64,000 nt of DNA from NCBI GenBank assembly GCA_902806595.1, contig CADCXC010000037.1, positions 2,418,001-2,482,000 of the forward strand, read 5' to 3'. Positions within the stretch are counted from its first letter, which is position 1. Each line of letters begins with the position of its first letter. The position numbers and the translations under genes are program-made. Below the pieces are notes generated by a model that did not search any database, was not told the origin of the DNA, and saw nothing but the letters and a program-made list of their open reading frames with translations. Positions 36,939-48,352 of the stretch are shown here, piece after piece. The stretch comes from Pyrenopolyporus hunteri. Lineage: Eukaryota > Ascomycota > Sordariomycetes > Xylariales > Hypoxylaceae.

Positions 36939-38001
36939 ATGGCGGCGCCACACTTACATTCGCACGACGGCGGCCTCACAAACCATTCCCACGACGGCTT
37001 CTCGGTCGCCGAACATGGGCACTCCCACGAGATCCTCGACGGGCCCGGGAGCTTCCTCGGACGCGAGATGCCCATCGTCGAAGGCCGTAACTGGAACGAG
37101 CGAGCCTTTACCGTTGGAATTGGAGGGTAAGTCTGACTCCTCTACGCATATGCCCCCTAGAAGAACTCCGGGGCAGGATACACGAGATCAATGGCCACCT
37201 AGAACAACATAGCGTCCCTATGAATCAGACCTATTCTATACACGAGGTTAAGACGGCATATACTATTTTGTATAATATATAGCGCAACACAATACAATAC
37301 CCGCCCCCAAAACACCCAACAAGACAGCCACACCCAAACTAACTTCCCCCCCAAGCCCCGTAGGCTCCGGCAAAACCGCGCTCATGCTAGCGCTCTGCCT
37401 CGCGCTACGCCCACACTACTCCATCGCGGCCGTGACCAACGACATATTCACGCGTGAGGACGCCGAGTTCCTCACCTCGCAGCAGGCGCTGCCCGCGGCG
37501 CGGATCCGGGCCATCGAGACGGGCGGCTGCCCGCACGCCGCCGTGCGGGAGGACGTGTCCGCGAACCTGGCCGCGCTCGAGGACCTGCACGCCGCCTTCG
37601 GCACGGACCTGCTGCTCATCGAGTCCGGGGGCGACAACCTGGCGGCGAACTACAGCCGCGAGCTGGCGGACTTCATCATCTACGTCATCGACGTCAGCGG
37701 CGGCGACAAGATACCCCGCAAGGGCGGCCCGGGCATCACGCAGAGCGACCTGCTGGTCGTCAACAAGACGGACCTGGCGGAGGCTGTGGGCGCCGACTTG
37801 GCCGTTATGGAGCGCGACGCGAGGAAGATGAGGGAGGGGGGCCCGACGGTGTTCGCGCAGGTCAAGAAGGGCGTTGGGGTGGACCATATAGTCAATTTGA
37901 TTATTAGCGCGTGGAAGGCGAGCGGTGCCGAGGAGGTGTGTAAGGCGAGGGGCGGCCCGAAGCCGACGGCTGGGTTGGAGACGTTGGTGAAAGGGGAGTA
38001 G
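36939..38001 (+). CDS. ureG: Urease accessory GTPase UreG
   Basis: Two exons, 36939-37126 and 37356-38001, give 277 aa. The first 45 residues are rich in His-Asp and His-Ser pairs (HLHSHDGG, NHSHDG, HGHSHE), as in eukaryotic UreG proteins that bind nickel. The P-loop GPVGSGKT is rebuilt across the 229 bp intron. Other family motifs are present: TNDIFTREDAEFL, ETGGCPHAAVREDVSAN, LLIESGGDNLAANYS and the base-recognition VVNKTDLA. UreG is a SIMIBI-class GTPase that loads Ni2+ into apo-urease with UreD and UreF in the cytosol. None of its partners is in this window. Exon 2 is strongly GC-rich, unlike exon 1 and the flanks. Confidence 0.97.
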
Positions 38002-38235
38002 ATAGAGTTATCTCCTGTGCCAGTTACTCTAGAAGCTCGCTATTTACGCTAATACGATACCGTAAGACGAGAATCACGCGCGCATGAGAGTTATATCTGT
38101 AATGGTATCGAATACTTCAGATTCATTTTTTCATTTCCCTCATGATAGCCCGACGGACAGAGACGTAAAGGCTCTACGGTACGCCCCTAATGCGACTATA
38201 ACCATCATATACATATATGCCCCAAGTCTATGCAT

Positions 38236-40714
38236 CTATTGGATATCCTCGTCCATTGCCTCGTCCCGCGATTCCGAGGTCCCCTCTTCCAATAAGGATC
38301 CCGTGAAAGGGATGGCATTCCGCGGCCATACCCGCTTGTACAAACTGACACCAACCGCATCTTGAGGATTAATTCGTCCGTCGAAATTAGCCTTGAAGTA
38401 TCCATGAGTACCGAGGCTCTCTTTGATATATCCACTTCGCCCTCTTCTCGTCCACAGGGGCAAGGCCTTAAACCATTCCACGTCTTCCCGGTTGAAGAAC
38501 ATGTACCGAATAGTAACGACCTTCTTGTGGATGTGATAGGGATGGCCAGTTAAGATGACACGTTTAGCGACGACTCTCGAGGTTGACGGCGCACGCGCAG
38601 TGCCCGTGGCTACTAATTGTAGGGGAACACCACCCTCTTCGGGATTCGTGCGTTTGAAGAATAGCGTGGGCACCGATCCCCAAGTAATAGGGCCCATGAA
38701 TGTGGCAATGGCGGACTGGCCGGGATGGAGATATCGGCAGTACTTGTGGACGTCGTTCTCGGTGTTGCCGCCGACCGAGAATAAGGGATTGACGATGAAC
38801 CGTCGAGGACCGCATTGGACGACGAGCTCCTCCTTAGCCTTGATAGACTTTTCATAATCCTCCTTATGAGTGACGTCGAAGTTTAATGATGTTTTCTTGT
38901 TTTCATGCCGCAACAGAGAAAAGAGCGTGACTGGATGCGAAGGGAAATACGACTTTTCTAAATCTCGCGGGACGTCCTTGAGATAAACATGGACTCTCGT
39001 CCCGGGAGCTACTCCGCCGACCAGAGCCTCTCTTATTGAGCGATTCCGGGAGGACTGGTAGTCCGATATCTGTAATAATCTCGACCACTCCTCCGGTTGG
39101 TACGGGCGGTCCTCCTCCGTATTCCAAGGGCTCGTTCGTAGACTCTTCAATCCTCTGTATTTTGATAGTCGTTCCCTTGCAAGGACGTTCGGGTGTAATT
39201 CGATTTCATCTGGGAATTCCTTATCATCTTCTATTTCGTCGCGCTTTCTAGCACGGTACGCCTCCAGCTGTGCAGCATCATCCTCTTCGTCCGGTTCGAT
39301 AAACATCTCCGATTGAGGATACTCCGACATAGCAGCCTCGGTGGGCTCGTGGCCAGCCAGACCTTCCATGCCGTCCTCCGGAGCCGCGGGCGCGCTTTCG
39401 TCTTGGACATCCTCCATCTCTTGATCATCTAGTTCTGACTCGGAATCCGACACGTCGTCCAGATACCAAGCAGCTTGGTACGACGACGTTCCTTTGGGCA
39501 GTTTCTTAGGCGGACGGTACTCCTCTCGTTCTTCCTCGGAGAAATAGTGATGATCGTCCAATAATACGCCCTTTTTACTCGTTGGCTCTTTAACGTCTCC
39601 ATCCGCTTCCACGTCGTCCATCATCACCTCCTCCGGAGCCAGTTCGGCAAGATCATCTTGATCTTCGTCTGGTACCTCCAGGACATTCTCCGTCTCTGTT
39701 TCGTCTACGGCCATTCCGTCGTCTTTACGTTTCTTAGTCGTAAGCGGCGCGGCCGTAATCTTCTCGATTTGGAAGGTTCCCCAATCTCCCACGTGGACTA
39801 ATCGGTCGGCTTTGAGGCCCTTCCCTCGAACGACGCCCGTCAATACCGTCGATTCGTTTTCGGTAGAGGGCCACCGAACCTCATCCACAAGCATCCAGGA
39901 TCGTTGGTCTCTCCAATTGATCCCCTTGGGGGTCATGGTACAGAGCGATCTCATGAGATTCGAGCACTCCTGTCTTGAATCAAGGCTATATATCTTTTCT
40001 TGTCCCGGATGGAAATGCGTCATGAATGAGGCGAGCGACTTGACAACGTCTGGGCGGGCCTTGGCGGGTTGGATTGTGTCTAAGTTTTGGACGGCCGTGA
40101 AGAGGGTGGACATGCCCTGGTTCTCGATACTTCGGATAATGAGTTCTCCCAGAGCATCGACTTCAACTTCGGATGATAGTATGAAGAGGATATAGTCGGC
40201 AGCTCTCGCCGCATCTATACACGCGGTGAGATCCCTCCTAACCGGGACATACTGAAGCTTTTGTTTAAATCGGTCGACGGACACACGGAAGCTCGACTCG
40301 GGGACTTCGATTTCGATATCGAGGCTGGCGTTTAGGCTTCTGATAGCCGCGGAGACGTCGATATCCGCGCAAAGAGGCACTACAGCGACTATTCTCGGCG
40401 CGCCATCCCGTCCAGAAAATATAGACGTCTCCTTTTGGTGTTCCTTGTGTTTCGCGATCTGACGTTGCTTTGCCTGGTTGCGTCGGTCGAATTTGGACAT
40501 GACTTGCTGGTGCGGAGTCTTGCGCTGACCCCTTTCGTTAGGTATTTTGCCTTCGCGACCCAAGAGTAAGTAAAGGATTTTGCCCAAATGTAATTGTAAT
40601 CTTACCTTTGGCCTGGTCCCTCAGAGAGCCTTTGGTGGCTTTCCTGGACTTGAAAGACTTGGGCAAGACTTTCGTAGTCGGCCGGTGAGAATGAGCGGCT
40701 ACTGCGGACGGCAT
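38236..40714 (-). CDS. TSR1: 40S ribosome biogenesis factor Tsr1
   Basis: Two exons, 40714-40606 and 40550-38236, give about 807 aa (yeast Tsr1 is about 790). The N terminus is basic (RPTTKVLPKSFKSRKATKG). The GTPase-like domain has PRIVAVVPLCADIDVSAA where an active GTPase would have a P-loop, consistent with the known catalytically dead GTPase fold of Tsr1. An AARP2CN domain lies around residues 255-335, two acidic stretches at about 330-440, and the DUF663/translation-factor-like C-terminal half holds ARERLSKYRGLKSLRTSPW and the terminal segment INPQDAVGVSLYKRVWPR. Tsr1 binds late pre-40S particles and blocks premature joining of subunits. It shares a divergent promoter with UTP7, another small-subunit assembly gene. 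Confidence 0.95.
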
Positions 40715-41170
40715 TTTTCCGTCGCCTCCGGCTTTGAATCGAAATGGTAGCGACGCCAGGTTGGGAGGATCCTATACTTTTGGTATGATATCTTGGAAGA
40801 ATAATTCAACTTTAAGAATTCGGTTGGGCCAATACTGGCTTGGTACTCTTAGAGGGGCGGAGGGGCAATTGAGTTGTATTATCGGTGGGTAGTACGAATC
40901 TTATCATAATATTTTTTTTCTGTGCGGGTGCTTATCGTCGCTTATCGATTTTCCTGTCGACTGGTTAGAACTTTTTAGCGGGGCCCAAGTATTTTATCTG
41001 CTTATCGTCCCCGGTTGATCAGGAATTTTTTGGATTGTTGCGCTCTGGAGCTCGGCCTGGTGTTGACAGCCGCCGATTTACAAGCTGCATGTACCAATTT
41101 AAGTATTGACTTTACGCAAGTCAAATTTGCCTACCTCTTTTCCTTCAACACAACCATCCCGACGACCAGG
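40715..41170. promoter_or_regulatory. Divergent promoter TSR1 / UTP7
   Basis: Only 456 bp separate the two start codons. CTTATCG occurs at 40931-40937, 40941-40947 and 41001-41007. Other TTATC-type sites lie at 40879-40884, 40900-40905 and 40994-40999, and a CCAAT at about 40829. I see no perfect yeast PAC or RRPE box. The repeated CGATAAG motif is the strongest candidate for a shared element. Confidence 0.5.
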
Positions 41171-42887
41171 ATGGAGGTTGATACGAATTCCGCGGATAAA
41201 CCCCGTGAGGGTGACTACGATAATGGCGCACGCGTCGTTAAGCGCGCCAGAACGGAACTTGTCCCGAAAGAAGAGCGTGCGAGACGGCAGCGTTTAAAAG
41301 AGGCGCAAAGAGATTACGGCCGCGGAAGTAGAGTCAATGTCAAGGGAATTAAGGATAAGAAGCTACGACGAAACCTAAAAACCCTCGAGAACAAATACAA
41401 AGAGGCTACGGTGAAGGCGAAGGACGCCGAAATTCTTCTCGAGAACACCAGCGGTTTCCTAGAGCCCGAACACGAATTGGAGAGGACGTACCGGGTGCGA
41501 CAAGAAGACATACAGAAAGAGGTTCCTATCGAATTAGCGAAGAAGCGATTCGAGCTGAAGCTAGACCAACTTGGACCCTACGTTTTCGAATATTCCCGGA
41601 CGGGTCGGGAGTTGCTGCTGGCTGGACGGAGAGGCCATGTCGCCACGATGGATTGGCGCGAGGGCAAGTTGGGGTGCGAGCTACAGCTTGGAGAGACCGT
41701 CCGGGACGTACAGTGGCTTCATAACAACCAATTCTTCGCCGTGTCTCAGAAGAAGCACGTCTACATATACGATCGCCAGGGAGTCGAGGTGCATTGCCTG
41801 AGGAAACACCAAGAAGTTACCCATATGGAGTTCTTACCGTACCATTTTCTGTTGGCGACCTTGGTCAGTAAACTTGATCACGTTACGACTCTGCATTTGC
41901 TGACTATGAGGCTAGGGCATGTCTGGGTTCCTCAAGTATCAGGACGTATCTACTGGTCAGCTCGTGGCGGAAATACCGACGAAACTCGGTGCCCCGGTTT
42001 CTCTAACCCAGAACCCTTACAACGCTATCTTACATGTCGGCCACCAGAATGGAACCGTCACATTATGGTCCCCGAACTCCAGTGAGCCGCTGGTGAAGCT
42101 ATTGGCTCACAAGGGTCCCGTCCGATCCTTAGCTGTCGATAGGGAGGGTCGATATATGGTATCAGGAGGGCAGGATTGCAAGATGGCCGTATGGGATATA
42201 AGGATGTTCAAGGAGGTCAACCACTACGTTATGCGACAACCGGCATCGTCTATCGCGATATCAGACCGGGGTCTAACAGCCGTAGGATGGGGAACAAAAA
42301 CGACAATCTGGAAAGGCCTCTACTCTAAACACGCTGCCGAGCAGGAGAAGGTCCGGAGTCCGTACATGACCTGGGGCGGAGAGGGCAAGCGCATCGAGCG
42401 CGTTCGTTGGTGCCCATTCGAGGATGTATTGGGACTGGGCCATGACGAAGGCTTCTCGTCAATCATCGTCCCTGGCGCCGGAGAGCCCAACTTTGATGCT
42501 CTCGAGGTCAATCCATTCGAGACGGCTAAGCAGAGGCAAGAAACCGAAGTCAAGTCGTTGTTGAACAAGTTACAACCCGAGATGATTGCGCTCGATCCCA
42601 ACTTTATCGGAAACCTCGATTTGCGTTCCGATAAGCAGCGTCAAGCCGAGAAAGACCTCGATGCCAAACCTGTCGATATTGAGACGGAAATCAGAAATAG
42701 AGCACGCGGGAGGAATGGTGCGCTTAGCAAATATCTCAGAAAGCAGCGATCCAAGAACATCATCGACGAGAAGAGACTTAAAGTCGAGGAGCTCTGGAAA
42801 GAGCAGCTCCAACAACGGGAGAACAAGAAGAAGGAGAAGGAGGTCGAACTCGGACCGGCTCTGGCGAGGTTTGCTAGAAAGGAATAA
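41171..42887 (+). CDS. UTP7: U3 snoRNP / SSU processome protein Utp7
   Basis: Two exons, 41171-41863 and 41916-42887, give 554 aa, matching the size of yeast Utp7. A basic N-terminal extension (LKTLENKYKEATVKAKDAE) is followed by WD40 blades (VATMDWREGKLGCELQLGE, NGTVTLWSPNSSEPLVKLLA, GGQDCKMAVWDIR). The BING4 C-terminal region, RVRWCPFEDVLGLGHDEGFS, then VNPFE and a lysine-rich tail end the protein. Utp7 (human WDR46/BING4) is a nucleolar member of the 90S/SSU processome needed for 18S rRNA processing. The 52 bp intron joins LLATL to GMSGFLKYQ. The upstream frame to 41015 begins with TTG and adds non-conserved sequence, so ATG 41171 is preferred. Confidence 0.96.
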
Positions 42888-43759
42888 TCAGAATCCAATA
42901 CAAGTCCAGAGGGCGCCCAATACGGGATCGACCTGTTGTCTCAATATACTGCGTAGTGTTTTATTTGCGGGCGATGGCGCGGTTAAGGGACCGGACTTAG
43001 TAAGAGACAGTCATCTACGTGGCCGGGTGGTGACAGGTACTCTATGCATATACCAATGAGCGCCTTTGTTATGGTGTTTAGGAGACAACACAGTATCGCC
43101 GTGACTGCTCGGTGTTTTATTGGAGGGACAAACGTTGCTCGGGCTATATTAGAGAGTACCTCGAGAATGGAAAAGTTGGTTGACTTTGGGGATCCATTAT
43201 ACTTTACTCTTTTGAGGTCTCCTGCTCTCTAGCGTTCCATGAGTTGGCAAAGTATCTCGTCTGTCCATCATCGGTCGAGGTTTACTTGTCAAGTATCAAA
43301 GTATCATTCAGGTATTATTCGAATACGTTATATTCGAATAAACAACCCCCGGATACCATAGTACACCTAAGAAAGAGTCTGCTGGATAGTTGCATGTGCA
43401 CGTGTGCAACATCCCAGCTGACATCATTCATCTCGTCACGGTGTCACCTTTCCCTCCATTGGTGCATGTGACAGTGGCAGAGTGGCGCCTGTCACTGTCG
43501 GCAGCAGCTGTCGAACTAGGCCGTCGAATCAGGGTGGCCGCACCAGCCAGGTCAGTTCATTTCGGACAGGGATACCCTTGCTGCATCGAAATGTCATTTC
43601 TACACAAGTTTAATACGTACACCCTAACTACTTTCCCATCTCCCTCTCGATCTGCCAACTTCAAATGAGATACGGGGAGATGGCAACTCTCTGTTGAGCC
43701 TCAAAAACTTGTGTAAATAATTTCTGATCCTTTGTTTTCTTCTCTTCAGTAATATCGAA
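42888..43759. other. UTP7 3' flank and SEY1 promoter
   Basis: 872 bp between two plus-strand genes. It contains a perfect 27-bp inverted repeat at 43315-43341 (listed separately), a CACGTG box at about 43399, and overlapping GTGACAG / CTGTCAC inverted repeats between about 43468 and 43498. No exon is supported. Confidence 0.5.
43315..43341. repeat. 27-bp perfect inverted repeat upstream of SEY1
   Basis: TTATTCGAATA and its reverse complement TATTCGAATAA are separated by CGTTA. Each arm itself contains the palindrome TATTCGAATA. It is about 420 bp before the SEY1 start codon and could bind a dimeric factor or form a hairpin. No function is known. Confidence 0.85.
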
Positions 43760-46568
43760 ATGAACGGCCATTTCTCGTCCGTTGGCGATGCGCCAGCGAC
43801 AGCTCAATACGAGCATGGCATCCAAGTTATTGATGAGGATAAGGAGTTCAAGTAAGCTAGCTGTCCTCTCCCGTATATTAACTAATATTGCTATGTTCTA
43901 TTTACTCCCGCTATTGCTATTGCCACCGCGGGCCACCGCACTGCGGCCCTCTGCGCACCGTTGCTAATATGCTTAAACCTTAGCGAGAATATCAATGCGT
44001 ATTTACAAGCAACCGACGTAGCTGATGCCGGCTTCAACTATCACCTCATCTCCGTCTTCGGCTCCCAGTCGACCGGCAAGTCGACTCTGCTCAACTACCT
44101 TTTCGGAACCGAGTTCAACGTGATGTCGGAGACGGAACGACGTCAAACTACCAAAGGAATATGGATGTCCAAGAATAAAAGGAAGTCTATGGCCGACAAC
44201 ATCTTAGTTATGGACGTAGAGGGTACCGACGGCCGGGAAAGGGGAGAGGATCAGGACTTCGAAAGGAAAAGTGCACTATTCGCCCTCGCAACAAGCGAGG
44301 TGCTCATTGTGAACATATGGGAGCACCAGGTCGGCTTATACCAAGGAGCCAACATGGGCCTCCTGAAAACCGTCTTCGAAGTCAACCTTCAATTATTCCT
44401 GAAGGATAAGCAGTGAGTTTCAGAAGAAATCCGGTCGGATGTTGCGGACGATGGACTAACTTATATTTGTGCGGCTAGATCCACTCCTAGATCTCTTCTC
44501 TTCTTCGTCATTCGCGATCACATTGGCCACACCCCACTATCAAATCTTCGAAATACCCTAATCCAAGATCTTACCAAGATTTGGTCCTCCATCTCGAAAC
44601 CTGCGGGTCTGGAGAAATCTCGCATAGAGGACTACTTCGACTTCGCCTTCGCTGCGCTACCTCACAAAATATTACAACCAGAAAAATTCGAGGCCGAAGT
44701 AAAGAATCTGGGAAATAGGTTCGTTGCTGGAAACAGGAACTCCAAAACCCAGTTGGAACATGGCGAACAAGAACTTGAGGGCGGCGTCTTCCTGCCCGAG
44801 TACCACCGACGAATCCCGGCCGACGGGTTCTCTCATTATGCAGAGGGCATTTGGGATCAGATCGTCAACAACAAAGATCTTGATCTGCCCACACAGCAAG
44901 AACTCCTTGCCCAGTTCCGCTGCGACGAAATTTCGCGAGAAGTCCTTGTAGCCTTCGACGCCGCCATTACGCCGTTGGAAGAGAGACAAGCGGAATCAGC
45001 TCGTAACGGCAAGCCTATCGTCCTACCAGACCTCGGTAGTATCGGTGGCGCCACCAGAGAGAAATGTGTCAAGTCCTTCGAAGTACAAGCCAGCCGATAC
45101 CACAAAAAGGTCTACGCGGTCAAGCGAGCCGACTTAGAGGGGAAAATCGACCAGCGTCTAAAGACGCTGTACCAGGGCCAGTTGTCGGCCGCTCACAAGG
45201 CTTGCGTGACCTCGTTTAGTGACGCCGTTTCGGGTGCCGTCAAAGCGGGCCAGAAATCCGGGGGCGCCTACGAGTTTGCTGAGATAGTGGATACAGAGAA
45301 GACTAAGACTCTGGACGTATTTAAGAAGGAGGCGCAGAGTCTGGCTATCCCGGGCGTAGCGTGGACTAACTTCCAGCCTCAGTACGTTCTCTTCGAGAAG
45401 GAACTTGACGAGGTTAGCGCTCGGTTGCGGAAGGAAGAGATGCGAAGACTGGCGACCCGCGTCGAACGTTGGGTGAAATCTCGTCTGAACGACTCGGTTG
45501 GACTTGAGTTCAATAAGCTTGGATCCGGTAGGGGAGGATCCGGCGCCCCTGAAACGGGTGAAAAGCCAGCTACCGAGAAGGATCTTTGGGACCGTATCTG
45601 GAACGTCTTCACCTCCATCGTCAAAGAAGCCGAGGGCCGCTTCACGGAGAGAGCTAAGAGCTTCGAAGCAAGTGAGGAGGAGGTTGAAGTCGGACTATGG
45701 CGTCTACGAAGGAAGAGCTGGGTAGCTCTCCGGGAGAAGATCGAGGAAGAGGTGATGGAGGGCAATATTCTCCTGAAGCTTCGAGAAAACTTCGAAGACA
45801 AGTTCCGATACGACGAGGCAGGCGTTCCGCGCATATGGCGCCCCGCTGACGATATCGAGGGCATCTACACCCGTGCTCGGGAGTCGACACTGACCCTTAT
45901 TCCTCTGCTATCGAGGTTCAGGCTATCCACAACATACGCCCCCCCAGATCTCCCGGAGTTTATTGGTCACCAGCCCGCCTCGGCAGAGCCTGAGGACGAG
46001 GACGACCTGACACCGATTGGCGGCGTTGACGAGGAAGAAGGCAAGAGCCTTGAGGAAGAAATGACGGTGCTGAGCGAAAGCAAGCGTCAAGACCTGGTAG
46101 TCAGGTTCAAGAAGACTGCCGATGGTGTGTACGTGGAAGCCAAGCGGAGTGCTATTGGTGGGATTACCCAAGTACCTTTGTATTTCTACGGACTGTTGTT
46201 GGCACTGGGGTGGAACGAGATTCTGACTGGTAAGTCGCCGTTTGCACAGTGCGCACTTTTGGTTTGCTAACGTTTTATTAGTCCTACGCAACCCTATTTT
46301 ATTCCTACTACTTCTCATTATCGGTGCCGGGTTGTATATCTCGTATAACCTCAACCTCCTAGGCCCTATGATGCAGATGAGCTCCGCGGCCTGGAACCAA
46401 GCCGTGGAGATTGGCAAGCAGCGCCTTCGAGATTTCCTCGAAAATAACGAGACCGCAAGGCAGGCGATCGGGATGCAAGGTCGGGACAGCGACTCGATCA
46501 GCCTAGATACCCTGGACAGCAGGGGAAAGAAGTCGCGCCCAACGGCTAATGATGACGACGACCTGTAA
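43760..46568 (+). CDS. SEY1: Sey1, atlastin/RHD3-type ER membrane fusion GTPase
   Basis: Four exons: 43760-43851, 43984-44412, 44479-46229, 46282-46568; 852 aa, typical for Sey1. The dynamin-like GTPase domain shows the P-loop GSQSTGKST (residues 57-65), the ERRQTTKGIW switch, DVEGTDGRER and the FFVIRDH base-recognition segment. A long helical middle region with a coiled-coil character follows. Two membrane segments lie near the C terminus (VPLYFYGLLLALGW and ILFLLLLIIGAGLYI), split by the last intron, then an amphipathic cytosolic tail ending NDDDDL. Sey1 drives homotypic fusion of ER tubules. It ends 183 bp from the stop of the convergent RNH201 gene. Confidence 0.97.
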
Positions 46569-46750
46569 TGAAGTGTGTATGGTTATTCATAGAAGACAAG
46601 GCGGGCAGGATATAGTAAAGATAAATTTCTCGTCGCGGACAAATTCCTCCCCGATCCAAATACATATTTATCAAACGACTTATACCTAACGTCCCATCCA
46701 AAACGCCGTAGCCCATGCTTATGCAGTAACGAGATCTCTCTAGTTCGGTA

Positions 46751-47833
46751 TTAAAACGCCTCCAAACTTGCGGGTGTGCCGAACCAAGTACCCAATTCGT
46801 CGGCATCCTTATCCCTGCTGCTATCGGCGAAGTAACTCGTGAGCCGGCTGTTCTCATCGTCTTCCTCCACCGGCCACTCAACCTTCACGCCGCCCTTCGT
46901 CTCCAACATCTCCTTCGCAGTGCCCCAGCTGAACCTACACTCGGGTCCCCAGCCAAACACGGGGTGCATATTTCTCCTCAGCCAGGACACGCACTTCCCA
47001 TCGGACGGGTATCCGGAACCCCAGCTCTCTTCTTCTCCCTTTCCCTTTTCTCCCTCCTCACCCTCCACGGCGGCGGCCTTGCTATCCATCTCCGCCCTCG
47101 CCTCGTACAGGACCTCGAGCGCCGCGTCGCGCGTGACCTTGGCGCACACGCTGGCCGCGCTGACGCACGGGTACAGGCTGTCGGCCTTCTTGGCGACGGT
47201 GATCCGCGCGGTGGGGAAGACGCGCGCCAGCTTCTGCTGGTAGGCGGCGGGGGGCCCGACGGTGTCGACGTAGATCTCGCGCACGTTGACGCCCCGCGCG
47301 TACACGCCCTGGATCAGCGAGACCGTGGCGTCCAGGGCCTGCGCGTTCAGGTTGTACGCCGCGCTGCGCGCCGGCCGCAGCATGTGCGCCCCGATGTCCC
47401 GCGCCGACAGGCAGGACACGGCCCACCCGCAGGTAGAGTACAGGTCGGTCTCGGGCGTGCAGAGGGCCTGCATGAGGGCGGAGCGCACGGCCGGCGTGAG
47501 CACTTTCGAGTCGTCGAAGTGGTGCGTTTGCTTGAGGAGCGGGTCGGATTGCTCCAGGGGCAGGTAGAAGACCCCGTACACCATGGGCCCGAGGACGGGC
47601 CCGCGCCCGGCTTCGTCGACGCCGAGAACGCAAGGGGGGCCTGGTTGGGCGGGGGAGGTGGATTCGGGGGAGGAAGAGGAGGGTTGGGGGAGCAGGGAGG
47701 GCGGGACGGCGGAGAAGTGCGTGTAGGTTTCGCCGGAGAGGGTGGCGGGCTTGTGGATGGAGGGCGGGACGAAGACGTTGTCTGCTGGGGTTTCGAGGGC
47801 GAGGTTGCCCTCGTCCATGGGCGTGTCTTCCAT
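46751..47833 (-). CDS. RNH201: Ribonuclease H2 catalytic subunit A
   Basis: A single-exon gene of 360 aa. After a Ser/Pro-rich N terminus the catalytic domain opens with VLGVDEAGRGPVLGPMVYG. By comparison with RNASEH2A, the four metal-binding acidic residues are D73, E74, D190 (in YVDTVGPP) and D218 (in KKADSLYP). The KVTRD and GSGYPSD segments are conserved too. A short acidic/Gly insert (EGEEGEKGKGEEES) precedes GSGYPSD. The enzyme removes ribonucleotides from DNA and resolves RNA:DNA hybrids in the nucleus, together with subunits B and C, which are not in this window. The central part (about 47080-47640) is very GC-rich. The ATG at 47833 is the first in frame. Confidence 0.96.
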   Translation of the reverse strand: MEDTPMDEGNLALETPADNVFVPPSIHKPATLSGETYTHFSAVPPSLLPQPSSSSPESTSPAQPGPPCVLGVDEAGRGPVLGPMVYGVFYLPLEQSDPLLKQTHHFDDSKVLTPAVRSALMQALCTPETDLYSTCGWAVSCLSARDIGAHMLRPARSAAYNLNAQALDATVSLIQGVYARGVNVREIYVDTVGPPAAYQQKLARVFPTARITVAKKADSLYPCVSAASVCAKVTRDAALEVLYEARAEMDSKAAAVEGEEGEKGKGEEESWGSGYPSDGKCVSWLRRNMHPVFGWGPECRFSWGTAKEMLETKGGVKVEWPVEEDDENSRLTSYFADSSRDKDADELGTWFGTPASLEAF

Positions 47834-48352
47834 GTCTGGGGGTTCTGGATGCTTGGGGGTCTTTTCGATGTTGTAGGTTGTTTCTGGTCTTCGGTGATGT
47901 CTAATTGCGTATGAGGTAGAAGATAGAAGAAACCATGTACAATGATACCTTCTGAAATTCTGCAGTATCGAAATATACCTGAAATAATTAGGAAGTTAAG
48001 GGACCAAGTCGAAGCTGCCTCTGGAAGACGCGTTACGGGCACTTTCGAAACGTGCTCCTCACAGCCAATCAGATCGGGGCTTAAGGGATAGCCCCATAAT
48101 ATAATATGGGGTCGTACGCTCAATCAATTGGGTCACCTAGCAGCCAGGGAAAGTGCGAATGAATCTGAAAGTAAACATACATCACCGCCTTCCCCGCCCA
48201 GAATTTGTATTTTTTACATTTTCCACGCGTCTTCCATCTCGAATGCGACTATCGCCGCTTCTTTCGAACATCTCCGTATCGCCATATTGAAACCCGATTG
48301 ATTGTTAGTCCCCCTCCGGAGTGTCGCATCGCCGCGAACACAGTCCGTTGCT
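47834..48352. promoter_or_regulatory. Divergent promoter RNH201 / MIF2 with two ACGCGT boxes
   Basis: 519 bp separate the start codons. ACGCGT, the MluI cell-cycle box bound by MBF in yeasts, occurs at 48028-48033 and 48225-48230, 195 bp upstream of RNH201 and 123 bp upstream of MIF2 respectively. Both genes act in or after S phase, so G1/S control is plausible. The hexamer also occurs elsewhere in the window, including inside coding exons. Confidence 0.5.

Noticed and set aside
41015..41170. N-terminal extension of UTP7
   Set aside because: The frame is open but begins with TTG and lies in the divergent promoter; the family N terminus fits the ATG at 41171.
46964..47914. 316-codon plus-strand frame
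   Set aside because: Antisense to RNH201 across its GC-rich block; GC-rich codons rarely form stops on the opposite strand. Composition is Gly/Arg/Val-rich with no domain.
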